The notes: generated from the letters alone by a model not told the origin. Shown: positions 46,916-58,962, counted from the stretch's first letter. The stretch: DNA of 64,000 nucleotides from Henckelia pumila (GCF_033568475.1 NC_133122.1:18532206-18596205), one strand, 5' to 3'. Translations and numbers: made by a program.

Positions 46916-48699
46916 TGGACGGCTTATAAGAACTTGGAAATCTTGATTCCGTCTTTATAATGGTTTTATTTATTTATTTTATTATTTTAATTTAATGGAT
47001 GGGCATGCTTTTTTTTTAATTAATGAATAACGATTAAACTTTAGCGAATTCTAATTTGTAAATATAAAAAATAAATCTCAACAAACCACGGAAAATTATC
47101 CACTTTATACTACATGCTAGTACGTTGAAATGCTTTTAGGAAGTATTTTGAGCTTTTCCTTCGACTCCTTATGAAAATTGAAAAGAAAAGGTGGAAATTG
47201 AAGAATTAAGGGAATTTCTTGATTTTTTTACGAGGATATAGAATGTTATTTAAAATTTTCAATCTAACTTTATCTAACTTCGTTTTTAATTATTCAACTG
47301 AGCCACCAAAGGCATGCCGAATTGCCGATTCGTTTTAGAAACAAATAATCCGATCTCATAAAATCCAGATCAATGTAATTTGATGATTAATCTGGAAATT
47401 TTGCTTAATACCATAGTTCAATTTATAGTTGGGTAGATGGATAAATTGTGTACTTCGGATATTTAAATGAGAAGAATTTTTTTTTTATATCCCATATATA
47501 TTTTGTTTATATGTTCTCAAAATAAATTATCTTATATAGGTTTTATATTTTTAAAATATATATATATATCACACTTTATATCATATTATTTTATTTTTTA
47601 TTTTAGAAAAATAAGGTATAAAAAATAAATCGGGCTAATTTTATTTAATTTATAATAAGATTGAATGATAAAATATTCAATAATGAATCTCTACATTTAG
47701 ATCTTTCAGAACGAAATCTTCACCTCCTAGAGTCCTGAGGTGGTTTTAAACAAAGTTCTGTTCACACGAATTAATAAAAATTAAGTGCACATTATGTATA
47801 TATAAACAACATACAATAAATAGTTAAATAAAAAATTAGATTCATCTCTTTTTTATATAAGAAATTGAAAAAAAAAATTATCTCAAGCAAAAAATTTTTA
47901 CTCATGATTAATTATATTTTGTTTATACACATTATCGAATGTGTTTTAAATTTTTTTTATCATCCAAATAAACAAAACTGATTTGAATAAAATATAACAC
48001 GAATTGTAACATAAATTGAAGCTAAAGATATCGTATCTTCCCGTTTATTATTGACATAGTTTGCACGGTTGTCAAACGAATGGATCATTCAAAAAATGAA
48101 AAAGAGCATAAAATAGAAAAATCGAATGGATCAAATTTTATATTAATGAAACCCAAAAAAAAAAATAATAATAATAATTTACAATAATTTTAACTGAAAT
48201 TGTTTGAATCCTGAGCATGGCTCCGTCCATAAATACCCCCGATAGCCTGTACAGATCCACGCTTTCACTTCCAGTTTCTTGGTAGGGTTCTAAACTCTAC
48301 CGTATTTTCTGTAAACCCCCAATTTCATTCTCCGAACCGACAATTGCATGTGAAAACCCTAAAGTTGTGATTTTTGTGTCAAGGGTTTGACGCAATTGAT
48401 GCAATTCGCTTTCGCTCATCAGAACTTAGAGATTGTGGGATTCGGTAGACTCTGGGAACTGCATATCTAGTAAGTATTCGTAATTCACTCAAACTTATTC
48501 GCATTAACACAATATGTGTGTTGTAAACTGGTTGACATTACAGCTGGGCCATTTGGGTTTCGTGGCTGTTCATAGTGGGACGTGGATGGAATGTATATAA
48601 TTGTGCCCTAGTTGTGCTGTGGCGGTGTTTGGGTTTATGAGGTTAGTGATTTTGAGTTTTTGGAGTTGAACGAGACCTTAGTGGTTGGGGAATCTGAAT
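46916..48699. other. Divergent intergenic region and TAF8 5' UTR
   Basis: Holds the promoter of the lumen-protein gene (leftward) and that of TAF8 (rightward). AT-rich to about 48200. From 48240 the sequence looks transcribed (pyrimidine-rich, less AT-rich). A strong donor, GTAAGTATT, lies at 48470; acceptors at 48543 (ATTACAG) or 48681 (CCTTAG) would give a 5' UTR intron, common for plant TAF genes. Confidence 0.5.
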
Positions 48700-49818
48700 A
48701 TGAACGGTGGAGGTGAAGTAGATGGAAAGAGAGATGACCAAGGTCCGATAATTCGATCTGGCACCAATAAATTTGGCCGAGCGATTTCAAGGGTATTTGT
48801 GGCGCAGATGTGTGAGAGTATTGGTTTTCAGGGAGTCAACGAGTCTGCTCTTGATTCACTAGCTGGAATTGTGATTAGGTACATCAGTGACCTGGGGAAA
48901 ACTTCAAATTTTCATGCAAATTTGGCTGGTAGGGCCGAGTGCAATGTCTTTGATGTCATTCAAGGGTTAGTGGATTTGGGCTCGTCACAAGGATTTTCTG
49001 GTATTTCGGAGGCCCGGAATGATTGTGTAATTAGTTCTGGTCCTGTCAAAGAGCTTGAGGAGTATGTGGTGTCTTCGGAGGAGATACCTTTTGCTCAGCC
49101 AGTTCCACAGTTTCCTGTGATCAGGGGACGGAAAATGATACCTAGTTTCTCGCAAATGGGTGAGACACCCAGTTCTACGCATATACCAGTGTGGTTGCCT
49201 GCATTTCCAGATCCTCACACGTATATACAAACGCCTGTATGGAATGAGAGGGACACTGACCCTCGTACAGATATGATTGAGCTGGCAAGGCAGCGCAGAA
49301 AGGCAGAAAGGTCCTTGTTAAGCTTGCAGCAGCGGCTGGTGTGTAACGGGTCATTATTGGCTGCGGCCTCATCTGGAGATTTAGCTGAACCAGATGAGGT
49401 GGGGAAGTCCGAGTTTTCTGAAATTGAAAATTCTGTTCTTGTTAAGCCGTTGCAGGATGGTGGGAGAAGCTCTTTACCAGCTGATCTGCATGCTAAGCTT
49501 CCTGGTGAGTCACACACAGACAAGCGGGCCTCTTTATTGGAGACATTTGCTCCTGCTATCGAGGCAATGAAGGATGGGCTTGATTCTGGAAGTGATGGGG
49601 ACAAGCTTCTTCCGCAAAAGAGGAAACCTATATTTCTGGAGTTGAAGGGTGGTAAAAAAGTCTTTGGAGAATCACTTGATTTGAGGATTCAGAACAAGGC
49701 CTCTGCTAGAACTTCATCCTGGTTCGAACGTGAGGACGAAAAAGATGATAAGAAGAGGAGGGTTGAGTTTATACTCCGGAAGTCTATGGAAAACCAGCTA
49801 GAACTCCCTCAGTTGTAA
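48700..49818 (+). CDS. TAF8: Transcription initiation factor TFIID subunit 8
   Basis: Single coding exon, 372 residues, from ATG 48700; no upstream in-frame ATG exists without a stop. A Bromo_TP-type histone fold covers about residues 22-100 (NKFGRAISRVFVAQMCESIG through NVFDVIQGLVDLG), which in TAF8 pairs with TAF10. The TAF8-specific motif lies at about 162-205 and includes VWLPAFPDPHTYIQTPVW, followed by a basic helix (ELARQRRKAERSLLSLQQRL). The C-terminus is charged with a basic run (EREDEKDDKKRRVEF) likely to aid nuclear import. It works in the nucleus as part of TFIID in RNA polymerase II initiation. An intact, intron-free coding region is known in other plant TAF8 genes. Retroposition is not needed to explain it, because the 5' UTR seems to hold an intron. 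Confidence 0.9.
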   Translation: MNGGGEVDGKRDDQGPIIRSGTNKFGRAISRVFVAQMCESIGFQGVNESALDSLAGIVIRYISDLGKTSNFHANLAGRAECNVFDVIQGLVDLGSSQGFSGISEARNDCVISSGPVKELEEYVVSSEEIPFAQPVPQFPVIRGRKMIPSFSQMGETPSSTHIPVWLPAFPDPHTYIQTPVWNERDTDPRTDMIELARQRRKAERSLLSLQQRLVCNGSLLAAASSGDLAEPDEVGKSEFSEIENSVLVKPLQDGGRSSLPADLHAKLPGESHTDKRASLLETFAPAIEAMKDGLDSGSDGDKLLPQKRKPIFLELKGGKKVFGESLDLRIQNKASARTSSWFEREDEKDDKKRRVEFILRKSMENQLELPQL

Positions 49819-52128
49819 ATTTGTAATTCCCCGAGTGTGTTAGGTCAAAGAGAATTTGCATACGCTAGCTCAAGAATATAGCAGTTGATTAGGTTAGTCT
49901 GACTAGAAATTGTAGTTAGTTGTGCTGGTGAATGTGATTAGAACCCACACAGGTATCGGACCTAATCTAAGCCATTTTTCGAGAAAATTTTGTGTGTGTT
50001 TTTAGTTTCTTCTGTAAGTCTACATTATGATTTTTTCCAGTGAATGAAAATGTATCTTCACTTGTTTATTTTATAGATATCTGTGTACGCATTGTAATTG
50101 GTGCAGTTTACTCAGCATGTAGAAGGTGTAAACTTCAATTCCGGACATTGTTTTACTGCATTTATTACAGTGCTATACTTTTCAAGTATGAATGTTATCT
50201 ATCATCCATGGTATGTGTGCAGTGTGCTTAACTAACTAAAATGGGAATATAGATTTCTTTAAATTGGCAGGTCTTCTCATCCTTTATACCCTGATTTGAA
50301 GGTTGTAGAAGAGGAGCAGTAGCTTTAGCTGTAAGTCGATAGCATGCTTTAAGCAATATGTGCCTTGTTTAAGAAACTTCATCCAAGTTCAGTGATGTTT
50401 TACCAAGAGTATGATATTGAGTTAATGCTGAACATTGAATCTTTATCATCAGTTTGAGCTAGTAATTCTCAATAATGGGAAGAGGAAGCATTTATGTCAC
50501 TCTTCTCTTCTCAACTTTTGTCATTTAGTTTTTTTCTCTTCTTTCCAAATGTTGTTAGAATGTATCATAAAGCACAAATTATATATTCATTTTATGTTCA
50601 ATTCACTTGTCGTATTTGTGCTTATATGGCAAAATATATCCAAATGTTGAGCTGATTTATTGTGTTCTTGTTATTGTTTTAGATTTGACAATTCATTCTA
50701 AATCTGCAAAAAATTGGGAAGCTATTCAAGAATCTATAAAAATAAGGAAGAATCCTTATTTCTCTAGAACTCAAAATCTACCAATCTCGAAGGAAAAAGG
50801 ACTTTATTTTTTTCAGTTATAAATAGGACATAGTCATTCATTCAAGGAGGACTTTTGTCGAATTTTTTTGACGGCCAGAGGTTTGAAAGAGGAGGAAGAC
50901 AACTTCAAGTGGGAATTTCACCATTCACGTCGAATTTTTCTTAATTTCCTTCTTGTAATTCATTATCATGAACTCAAACATTGTTTTTATGCTTTGTTAT
51001 GCGTTTATGGAATAATGTGGTTTAGATCAAGACCACGATATTGATAGACATAACACTATGTTTTGATATTTAGTTATTATGCAGTAAATTATTTCTTACC
51101 TTCCAATCATAGATTGTGATGGTTTATATTGTTTGATTAATAATCTAGTCAATTATTGATATGTTTGTTGAATATTCTTGAATTGGAAGAGAATTGGTTT
51201 GATATAACTTTAAAGATATCAATCCACATGTGGTTAAATTGACTGCAAATAACATCGGATTTTTCAGTTTCGGTGAAATCTGAAATCCCTAGTTTTTTAA
51301 TGTATTTGTATTTAATAATCAAGTTCATTTAGAAATAAATTGTCTTTAAGTTAAAATATATTTATTAATTTTAGAAAAATATTAATTAATAATTTAGGAT
51401 ATTTCACCGTATAGAGTGATGTTTGATAATTAATTGAATTTACATAGGTTTCAATTTAGTAAAATCTGGTATCGTTATGTGTTTTGGTTCTTTTATTTGA
51501 ATTTGGAATCTTCTTTTATCATTGACTATTGTTAAATTTAATTGAAAATTTTACTTAGTTTTAATTTTTATCGTTATTGTATGAGTTTACCACTTTACTG
51601 TGTCACTCGTTTAATTTACTCTAGCTTATGTTTAGTAATTTTAATTTAGTTATTAAATATTCGCCTCTATGGATATGGCTCGAACTCAAATTTGACCATA
51701 TTAACTTGATCTAGTGTGCTTGCAAGTACCTCCAGAAAAGCTTCCGTTTTACTCTCTTTCTTTGATTTCTTCAATTCTTAAATGCATTTTGTTCTTAATG
51801 ATGTGTTACCAGTCTTACAATTGTCCTTCTCATCAACAAATGGGCCTTCATTAACATGCTGCAAGTTTAATTTCTCCCCATCCATTTGTGAATGATAGTT
51901 TAATTAGCTTGTTTCAGCACTAAAATTTATCTTTTAATTTGGCTGTGTTTGTGTGTATTGACTGCTGGTGCACACAATAATGACTGGCTGTATTGAAGGG
52001 GAAGGGGTCTTGTTCTGATTTAGAAAAGACTAATGCATGGTTCCTTATTAATTTGTTTCTGGCCATTATGATGGCATGAAAAACCAATGATCATTTATCG
52101 CCATGTGGACTGGTCTTGAAATTTCATG
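49819..52128. other. TAF8 3' flank and intergenic region
   Basis: The first 300-500 bases should be the TAF8 3' UTR. Further right is AT-rich sequence with a probable LTR relic (50655-51735). The open frames at 50040-50231 and 50435-50822 are AT-driven and have no recognisable domain. Confidence 0.5.
50655..51735 (+). mobile_element. Possible eroded solo LTR
   Basis: The stretch ends with TTCGCCTCTATGGATATGGCTCGAACTC...TTAACTTGATCTAGTGTGCTTGCAAGT. That is the layout of the 3' part of many plant LTRs (a 'conveniently conserved' block ending in GTGCTTGCAAGT), and comparable to the LTR end at 26956 read on the minus strand. Start and target duplication are not clear, so this is a weak call. Confidence 0.3.
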
Positions 52129-52130
52129 TG

Positions 52131-52326
52131 TGATACAAAAGCAGAAATGTGGAGAGAAATGCAAGGTGTTGATTTATTTTACTCAAGTAAACAATACAGA
52201 TTTAATATCTTGTCCGAGCTCTGTGTTGTGATACAAAAGCAGAAATGTGGAGAGAAATGCAAGGTGTTGATTTATTTTACTCAAGTAAACAATACAGATT
52301 CAATATATTGTCCGAGCTGTGTTGTT
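52131..52326 (+). repeat. Tandem duplication of about 98 bp
   Basis: The block starting TGATACAAAAGCAGAAATGTG at 52131 recurs at 52229 with only a few changes (for example ATTTAATATCTTG against ATTCAATATATTG). It lies about 60 bases past the 3' end of the SAUR gene on the other strand. Recent, non-coding. Confidence 0.9.
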
Positions 52327-52383
52327 ACTTTTAACAGCTGTTTGACATTTACACAGATATCCATTTTCTTGGTTAAAGTCATC

Positions 52384-52752
52384 TCAAGCATGCAATAATA
52401 TGTTTTGGAGCGCAGTTGCTTCACAAGGTATGGCTAACACACCCTGTTGCTCGAATCCAAATTCTTTCTCCGCTGCTTCGAGCAACCCTATGAAAGGAGG
52501 ATATGAAAGGTAAGCTAATTCTACCATGAACTTCCTTTGCTCTCCATCACCAATTGTAATGACCGGAAAATACCCATCTTTTGCGATTCTTTCATGACCA
52601 GTCATCCAGGTGCTGTTGCATAGCTTGGTCACCCAATTTACGATGTAATCCGAGCACTTCAACATTTTTACGGATTGCTTGATTGTTACAAAGGAGCTAG
52701 TTGTTCTGCATTTTGAACCCACCCCCTTTTCTTTGTTTTTGTTTGTTCCCAT
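52384..52752 (-). CDS. SAUR-family auxin-response protein
   Basis: Intronless, 122 residues, as usual for SAUR genes. The SAUR core is at about residues 59-110: DGYFPVITIGDGEQRKFMVE, LAYLSYPPFIGLLEAAEKEFGF and VLAIPC. The variable N-terminus is basic (Lys-rich). In well-studied SAURs this core inhibits PP2C.D phosphatases and so promotes plasma-membrane proton pumping and cell expansion; that activity is inferred for this protein. The chosen ATG (complement at 52750-52752) lies about 60 bases downstream of a TATA box. The usual VPVYVG piece is altered to FPVITIG, so this is a divergent member. Which numbered SAUR it corresponds to cannot be said. Confidence 0.88.
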   Translation of the reverse strand: MGTNKNKEKGVGSKCRTTSSFVTIKQSVKMLKCSDYIVNWVTKLCNSTWMTGHERIAKDGYFPVITIGDGEQRKFMVELAYLSYPPFIGLLEAAEKEFGFEQQGVLAIPCEATALQNILLHA

Positions 52753-52811
52753 AAGCGATAAATTTTGCAGTTTCAGTTGTTTCTTGATTCAACAGGACAA
52801 TCTTTTTTCTG

Positions 52812-52820
52812 TTATATATA
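52812..52820 (-). promoter_or_regulatory. TATA box of the SAUR gene
   Basis: Minus-strand CTATATATAAC about 60 bases upstream of the ATG, in a T/C-rich context. Distance and sequence fit a plant core promoter. Confidence 0.6.
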
Positions 52821-52829
52821 GATTGCTGT

Positions 52830-54059
52830 GAATCGAATGTGAGTCTATTAATGGAACACGGGGAATCTTCACAGTTTGCCTTCCTTGTAGGGAAAATAAA
52901 CTTGATTGGTGTGGGGGTGAGTACAGCAAGTGGTGATTACATTAGTATCTACTGTTTAATTTATTTCACAACTGAGCAGTCCTTTTAGCCTGATGCAAGT
53001 TGGTATACCCTAAAGAAACTAGGGGTTTCAGAAGTGGAAGGACTTTTATCTGCAACACATTATGATTGAAAAGATGAGGGGGGACGCGAATTCTTGTGGG
53101 CCTCAGCCGTAGGGGGAAAAAGAAGAAAATAAAAATAGAAACAAGAAAGTGACAGTTCAGACATTTTCTTTGTGGCATGTGCTGATGGTTCATGCAGATG
53201 CCAAATGATGCATGCATTTAGTGAGTATTATTATCGCAATACTAAGGAGGAAAGGGATTAATAAGCAATCAATTTGGCGATTTGCACTCTATGCTAAGAA
53301 CTTTCCAATTTTATGAAGTTTTGTGGATAATGCATGAATCATTGGTGTCATGCATCATTTTCAAGTAAAATTATGGCTTGTAATTGATTCTGAAAACAAG
53401 TTGTGCCTGCCATTTTGTCCCCCTTTTCGTGTGTCTCATCCTCCGCCACGGCGGTATTTAGGTGGAGGATCGTTGTTTGGGATGTTGCCGCGAATAAGAT
53501 GACATGTGTTCACGAGGGTCTAGGCTTGATGTACACTCAAGCTCGACTCGATTAGTGAGTGGATCTCTGCGTTCAAGCTTGAGTTCAACTGGACACTAAA
53601 TCGCCATTTTGCTATATTCATTTGTGCCGGTTATGTCGTTAGTTTCTGGGTATGAATTTGAGCTCAAAACTGGCATGAAGTGTAGTTTATTTATACAAGA
53701 ATTTATGTATGATAAAGATGATAGAAATGCAAGAAGAAAAAAGTAACACAATTCAATTTCTAACATGAAGTATATATTCATGTATAAGCCAATCAATTAA
53801 TGGGTAATGTCTTTGCAACGAAATATTTGTTTCAGGAGGAAATTCGCTTCTTGAAAACTAACAACTGTATTGAAAATAGTGGTAGCAAAATCAACTTGAA
53901 ACCAAGTCCCTGTGCAACGTAACACATCAAGCATGCATTACGCGGCACAAATATTACAAAAAAGAAAACAAATCTGAATTCTTGATTTGGAGAAAGTAAA
54001 TTGTTGAGGTGTAAGTATAATGGATCAAAAAATCAAATTGCCAATTTTTACTTGCTGTA
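52830..54059. other. Intergenic stretch upstream of SAUR
   Basis: No gene is supported. It should hold SAUR regulatory sequence in its first part. A short GC-rich inverted repeat (CCTCCGCCACGGCGG...GGTGGAGG, about 53441-53469) is seen. Nothing else recognised. Confidence 0.5.
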
Positions 54060-54422
54060 GTGTTTCTCAAGCCATTATTGCTGAAACAAGAATTTTTTGC
54101 GACGATTTTGCGATGCTTTCAAAATACGTCGGAAAATAATTTGGATAGTTTTTTTTTAAAGGCGTAGCACATTTTTAATCGTCGCAAATTGTCGAAAATA
54201 GAAACCACCTGGACAATGGTTTGCGTGATTTTTATTGTTTATTTTTTAATTTAAAATATAAAAAAATTATAATAATAAATAGTTAGATTAAAAATGATAT
54301 TTTTGTAAATAAATATTCATGAAATAAAAAACAATAAAAATGGTATGTTCATAATTTTATAACTATATAAAGACAAAAATAAAGATGATGACATACCAAG
54401 ATATCACTACTCTTACTTAATA

Positions 54423-54683
54423 CTCCTTCCGTCTCATATATGTTGTCTTGTTTTAGTTTTCACACGAATTAAGAAAAATTTATTGGAAAAGTAAATTTTA
54501 TATAAACTTCCTATTTTATCCCTATTTAATGTATTAAAAAATGATTGCACAATTTTCAAGGTGTAGTTAATAGGGGTATATTAGTAAAGAAGTGTAAAAA
54601 AATATTACTAAATATGGTGTATGATTATATATTTGGGACAAACAAAAAAGAAAACGTGCACAATATAATTAGGACGGAGAGAG
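54423..54683. mobile_element. Stowaway MITE, decayed ends
   Basis: 261 bp, flanked by TA on both sides. Its ends, CTCCTTCCGTCTC and GGACGGAGAGAG, are mutated versions of the Stowaway repeat. The interior is nearly identical to the copy at 40575-40829, so they belong to one subfamily. Confidence 0.92.
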
Positions 54684-54857
54684 TATATTGTATAGATAAT
54701 ATTTACATGTAACGGTTTATCTTTAAATGCAAGTTGCGCTGGATTTTATAAAACCGTCACAATTATCGACGGATTTTAAATAACCTTCGCTAAATCCATA
54801 GACCATAGCAACGTAAAAAACCAACAATAAATGAACACTTTTTGAAAGTTGTGACGG

Positions 54858-55425
54858 ATGTTATAAAACGGTCGCAATTAGCAACAGATTATATTAAATT
54901 CATCGCAACTAAAAAGGCCACATATTTTGTGTATAATCTGTTGCTAATTACTGTGATATAAATGCAAGCGTTTCGAAAGTTGCCCATTAGTCATAAGTTC
55001 AAGTCCGACAAGCAAAACCCGCATGTTCAGAAATTAATATAAAATTCATCGTGACTCAGATTGATAAACCAATTTCACCAATGTTCACAGAAACCATTTC
55101 TGCATCTTTTAGAGTCAAGATAAATTTTCTGAATCCGAATTCAGTGATTTCCAAAAATGTCCATCCCTATATCATTTTAGGAAATCTTACTCCTCTACTC
55201 TTAAATAAGAAGTCTCACTTCTTTGTTCATTAAATTTAACTCTTTAAATTTAACTATCTCAACGGGGATTAAAAATCCATTACTCTGTGTGATATGAAAA
55301 AAACCGTCACAATTACGATATTTTAGTGTATAATCTGTTGCTAATCGGGTAGTAAGTAAAATGTTATAAAACGGTCGCAATTAGCAACAGATTATATTAA
55401 ATTCATCGCAACTAAAAAGGCCACA
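54858..55425 (+). repeat. Direct repeat of 65 bp within the CACTA-like relic
   Basis: Positions 54858-54922 and 55361-55425 are the same over 65 bases (ATGTTATAAAACGGTCGCAA through AAAAGGCCACA). A neighbouring phrase, GTGTATAATCTGTTGCTAAT, follows the first copy and precedes the second. That order change suggests rearrangement, not simple duplication. Confidence 0.8.
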
Positions 55426-55429
55426 ATAA

Positions 55430-55950
55430 AATTTAATCGGGTAGTTTGGGTTACCCGAACCCGATTAATATTTAGTCGGTTTGGGTTCGGGTAGTCATAT
55501 GCTATCCGAAATATCCGATCGGGTACCCGACTAATATTATTATTTATTAATATATTTTAAAATATATATATATGGGCTATTGTTTATTTGGTTTGGACTT
55601 TGTAATTGGATAAATAAGCCCAGTAGCCCATTAGTTTGATGTCTTTGCCATGAAAATAAATTTTCATCACATTCATAACATCAAGCTGGTGAATTGTTCA
55701 ATCCTAAATTTTGACATACTTTCTTGGTGCTTCATGTAAATATTAATTTGTAGTGTTTTTTCCATTTTTTTATTTATTTCTTTAAAAATAAGAAACCCGA
55801 AATCGACCCGACCCGACCCAAACCCGACTTAATCGGGTACTCGACGAGGTTGTCGGTTTGGTTTCAGGTAGCGTAAAACACTACCCGATTAGTCGGGTAC
55901 CCGACCCAAACTACCCGAAACCCGAACTATCCGACCCGTGCCCACCCCTA
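55430..55950. mobile_element. hAT-like non-autonomous element
   Basis: Repeated, inverted blocks of CGGGTACCCGAC, CCCGAACCCGA and ACCCGACCC fill both ends. The right end reads CCGTGCCCACCCCTA, the terminus seen in many plant hAT MITEs. CAATAA flanks both sides (about 55424 and 55951) and may be a remnant of the 8-bp duplication. The expected left end is missing. The centre is AT-rich and non-coding. Confidence 0.55.
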
Positions 55951-56510
55951 CAATAATGCATGCGTTTTGAAAATTACGACAGATTTTAAAACACCGTCAC
56001 AATTGCGATATTTATACTAAAGTGGTCGTAAATTTGAAAATTGAAAATATTATTGATATTAGCGACAATTTGTGCATAAAACGTCGCAAATTTGCGACGG
56101 TTTAGATTAAACCCTTGCAATGTGCGACGATTTATATTGAAACCGTGACAAATTTGAAATCCCCCAATAAATACGCGCGTGGAAATATAAATGTAGACAT
56201 TATTTGAAATCCCCCAATATATAAACGCGTGAAAATATAAATGCAAAAATTTACTAACCGTCGTACAGTGAGTTCAATTATACACGCTGGATCATGAACA
56301 ACATTTCTGACGGTTAGTAAATTTTCGTAGAAACTCGCGACAGTAAATTGCGACGGTAATGTATAAAACGTCGCATATGTAATTTTTGCAAGATCATATA
56401 AAAACCGTCGCATGTGTTTTTTTTTTTTAATTTCCGATTTCTTTTGCTGCGAATTTTTATATTCCGTAACAAAAATTGCAACGATTGTTTGAAACCGTAG
56501 TAATGGAGGC

Positions 56511-57825
56511 GTTTTTTTTTTTTTTTTTTCAATTTTTTAGTGGTTATTGTTTTTCTAAAACTTTGTTGCCACTATGTATTAAAGTTCTAGATATACTTGC
56601 ACATATCGATAAACTGCTAAATGTGTGTTTGAGTAAATATTTTTTAATTAGTTATAGGTTTCAACTGAAAATGCAAAATTTTAAGTTTTCTTCACCACTC
56701 AGGAAGTAGCCCACGTGAGCATTGTTTAGTTCGGTGAATAAGATTCTATCTGCATTTTATAAATTTAAAGGTGAGATTTATCAATATATTAAGGTTTACT
56801 ATTTTTTGATCTAACAAATATTGATAATTAAATCTTTAACCTTAAATACACCAAATGATAATGTCTATAAAAGTAGAATGATAATGTCTATAAAAGTAGT
56901 TGTCAGCTGGAAACTTTGGGTGGTGGGAAGTCAATATTAATGCTTGATAAGTGTTAAACTAACATTTAATTTACTTAAGAAGGTTTCCAAATAAGGTTCA
57001 TTATGTATATATAAAAATCAATGCACATGGTCCAATGAATGCTATTTCCAACAACTGTGGTAGCTCATGTAGATATATTTACGATTTTAATAGAGACGAT
57101 TATGAGTTTGGTCATGCCTCAAAGACAAGGATAATGCAATTATTAACCCATAATAAAAAAGAAGTGTGAGTTGATCAAGAATAAAAAAGAGGCTTAGTAC
57201 ATAATGGACATCGAAAGGGCAGTTACCAATACCATCATTTCAGTTCTTAGGATTTGATCACTCTCGCCGCCCACCATCGGAAGAGGTTACGCCACCGGTT
57301 ATGTTTGCCAGAGCTAGATAGCCAATTAAAAAAAAAAACAAAAAGGCCGGAAATAAATAAACAAGGGAAAATTGCATAACTGCGCTGTGGAAGCAAAAAT
57401 CCGATATTCATGATATCATAGTTCTAAAAATTATTAAGGGACTAAATTTTAATATCGAAATTTTTTTTTTTTAAAAAAAAGAAAACAAAACAAAAATGTA
57501 ATATTTATAATATATCGCATAATGTTAATTTTGATAAACAAAAAGATGGTGTCTAATAGGTAAATTCTTTATATGTAGGAGAAGATGATGAACTTGAGAC
57601 GACCATTCTTATTACGTACTCAACTCAGATATACTTCACGCTGATATAGGGTTGATGTGATGGTTGATATAAAAGTAATATTCTTGCGCTACGACTAATA
57701 GTTTATTTTTAATTTGAGTATATATGTGAATTTTTATCAATCTCACATGTCCGAAACGATTTTGGGCAATTGGATTTAATATTAAGATACTACTATTATG
57801 CTAGTATGAATTCTAACACAGAACT
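56511..57825. other. Intergenic, nothing recognised
   Basis: AT-rich, with poly(T) at 56511-56530 and a 20-bp tandem duplication (ATGATAATGTCTATAAAAGT) near 56855-56895. No gene is supported. Confidence 0.5.
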
Positions 57826-58962
57826 TTTATAAAATTAGCACACGTGCTTCTTTATATGAGTGATTGGTTGAGCACGCGCTACTCATACGACTGGATAAAC
57901 ATTTTGAATTTTTTTCACCAAATACCCTACAAAATATTGAAAATACGTATTTGATCCCTTGAAAGTATATTTTTTTATCAATTCAACCCATAATACATAA
58001 TTTTTATTCAAATTCAATTATAAAATATTTATTAAATATTTTTAATTTTATTAATTATTAATTTTTTCATATTATTAATTTTTCTGAAATTTTTTAGATA
58101 ATGTAAAAAAAAATTTTAATACATTAAATAATATTTCTAAATAAGTTTATTTATACAATTATTTTACTTAATTTAAGTATTAAAGTTTATTTAAAAAATA
58201 ATTGAACCCATTACTTAATTTAATATAATAATAAAATTTACTATTAAAATATATTTTTCATATAATTAATATTTTTCATAGTTATTTAATTAAACTTTTA
58301 TTTTTATTCAATTAAATATAAAATTATAAACAAAACTAATTTAATTATTTATTTAAATGTGATAATTTTCTATTTGTTATATCTCTTCAACTTATGATAT
58401 ATAATTTTCTTAAGATCCAATTAAAAAATATTTATTAAATATTTTCGTTTTATTTATTTATTATTTATTGCAAATTGCAATGTATTTTTTTGAAAATTTT
58501 AAATTTTGGTTAAATACAATATAATCCTAAATCGAAAAATTAATATCCATTAACTTATAATTCTGGTTTAATATTTTGGTATTTTTAGATACTTAAATCC
58601 TTGTTTATGAATGCATGTTTAATGAAAAATTTGAAAACAGGAAGTGCGTGTAATAAAATAATAATAGCAAGATAAACTAATAATTTTTTTAGAAATAAAT
58701 TAATTAAGAATAATAATTTAAAATAAAAATAAAAATTAATAAAATGAAAAATGTTTGATTAATATTTTATAATTGGATTTTAATAAAAATTGAGTATTAA
58801 GAGTTGAAATATTTAAAAATTATACTTTTAAAAGGTCAAATATGTACTTTGGTGCAAATTAAAAAAAAAATCTTAAAGTGTTTGCCAGAACGCATGACTG
58901 CATGAGTAACATATGCTCAACCAATCATTCATATGAAAGACAAATATAATAATTTTATAAAA
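57826..58962. mobile_element. 1.1-kb foldback element
   Basis: The ends are inverted copies: TTTTATAAAATTA at 57826 and its complement at 58950-58962, then TATATGAGTGATTGGTTGAGCA against TGCTCAACCAATCATTCATATG. Pairing can be followed inward for about 250-300 bases (GTATTTGATCCCTTGAAAGTATA against TATACTTTTAAAAGGTCAAATA, then AATATTTATTAAATATT-like blocks). The centre is very AT-rich and has no ORF. Size and long imperfect arms fit a foldback transposon or an old inverted duplication. Confidence 0.6.

Larger units (their letters stand above)
54060..56510. mobile_element. Degenerate CACTA-like relic with nested insertions
   Basis: Many copies, in both orientations, of a motif near AAACCGTCGCAATT / GCGACGGTTT are scattered from 54095 to 56480. 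This is typical of subterminal arrays of CACTA-like elements. No intact CACTA ends and no transposase are visible. It has been interrupted by a Stowaway MITE (54423-54683) and a hAT-like element (about 55430-55950), and contains a 65-bp direct repeat (54858 and 55361). Confidence 0.45.

Noticed and set aside
54045-54060. TGTAGTG as a CACTA right end
   Set aside because: In this orientation the element body should lie to the left, yet the subterminal motif array lies to the right. The match is probably chance.
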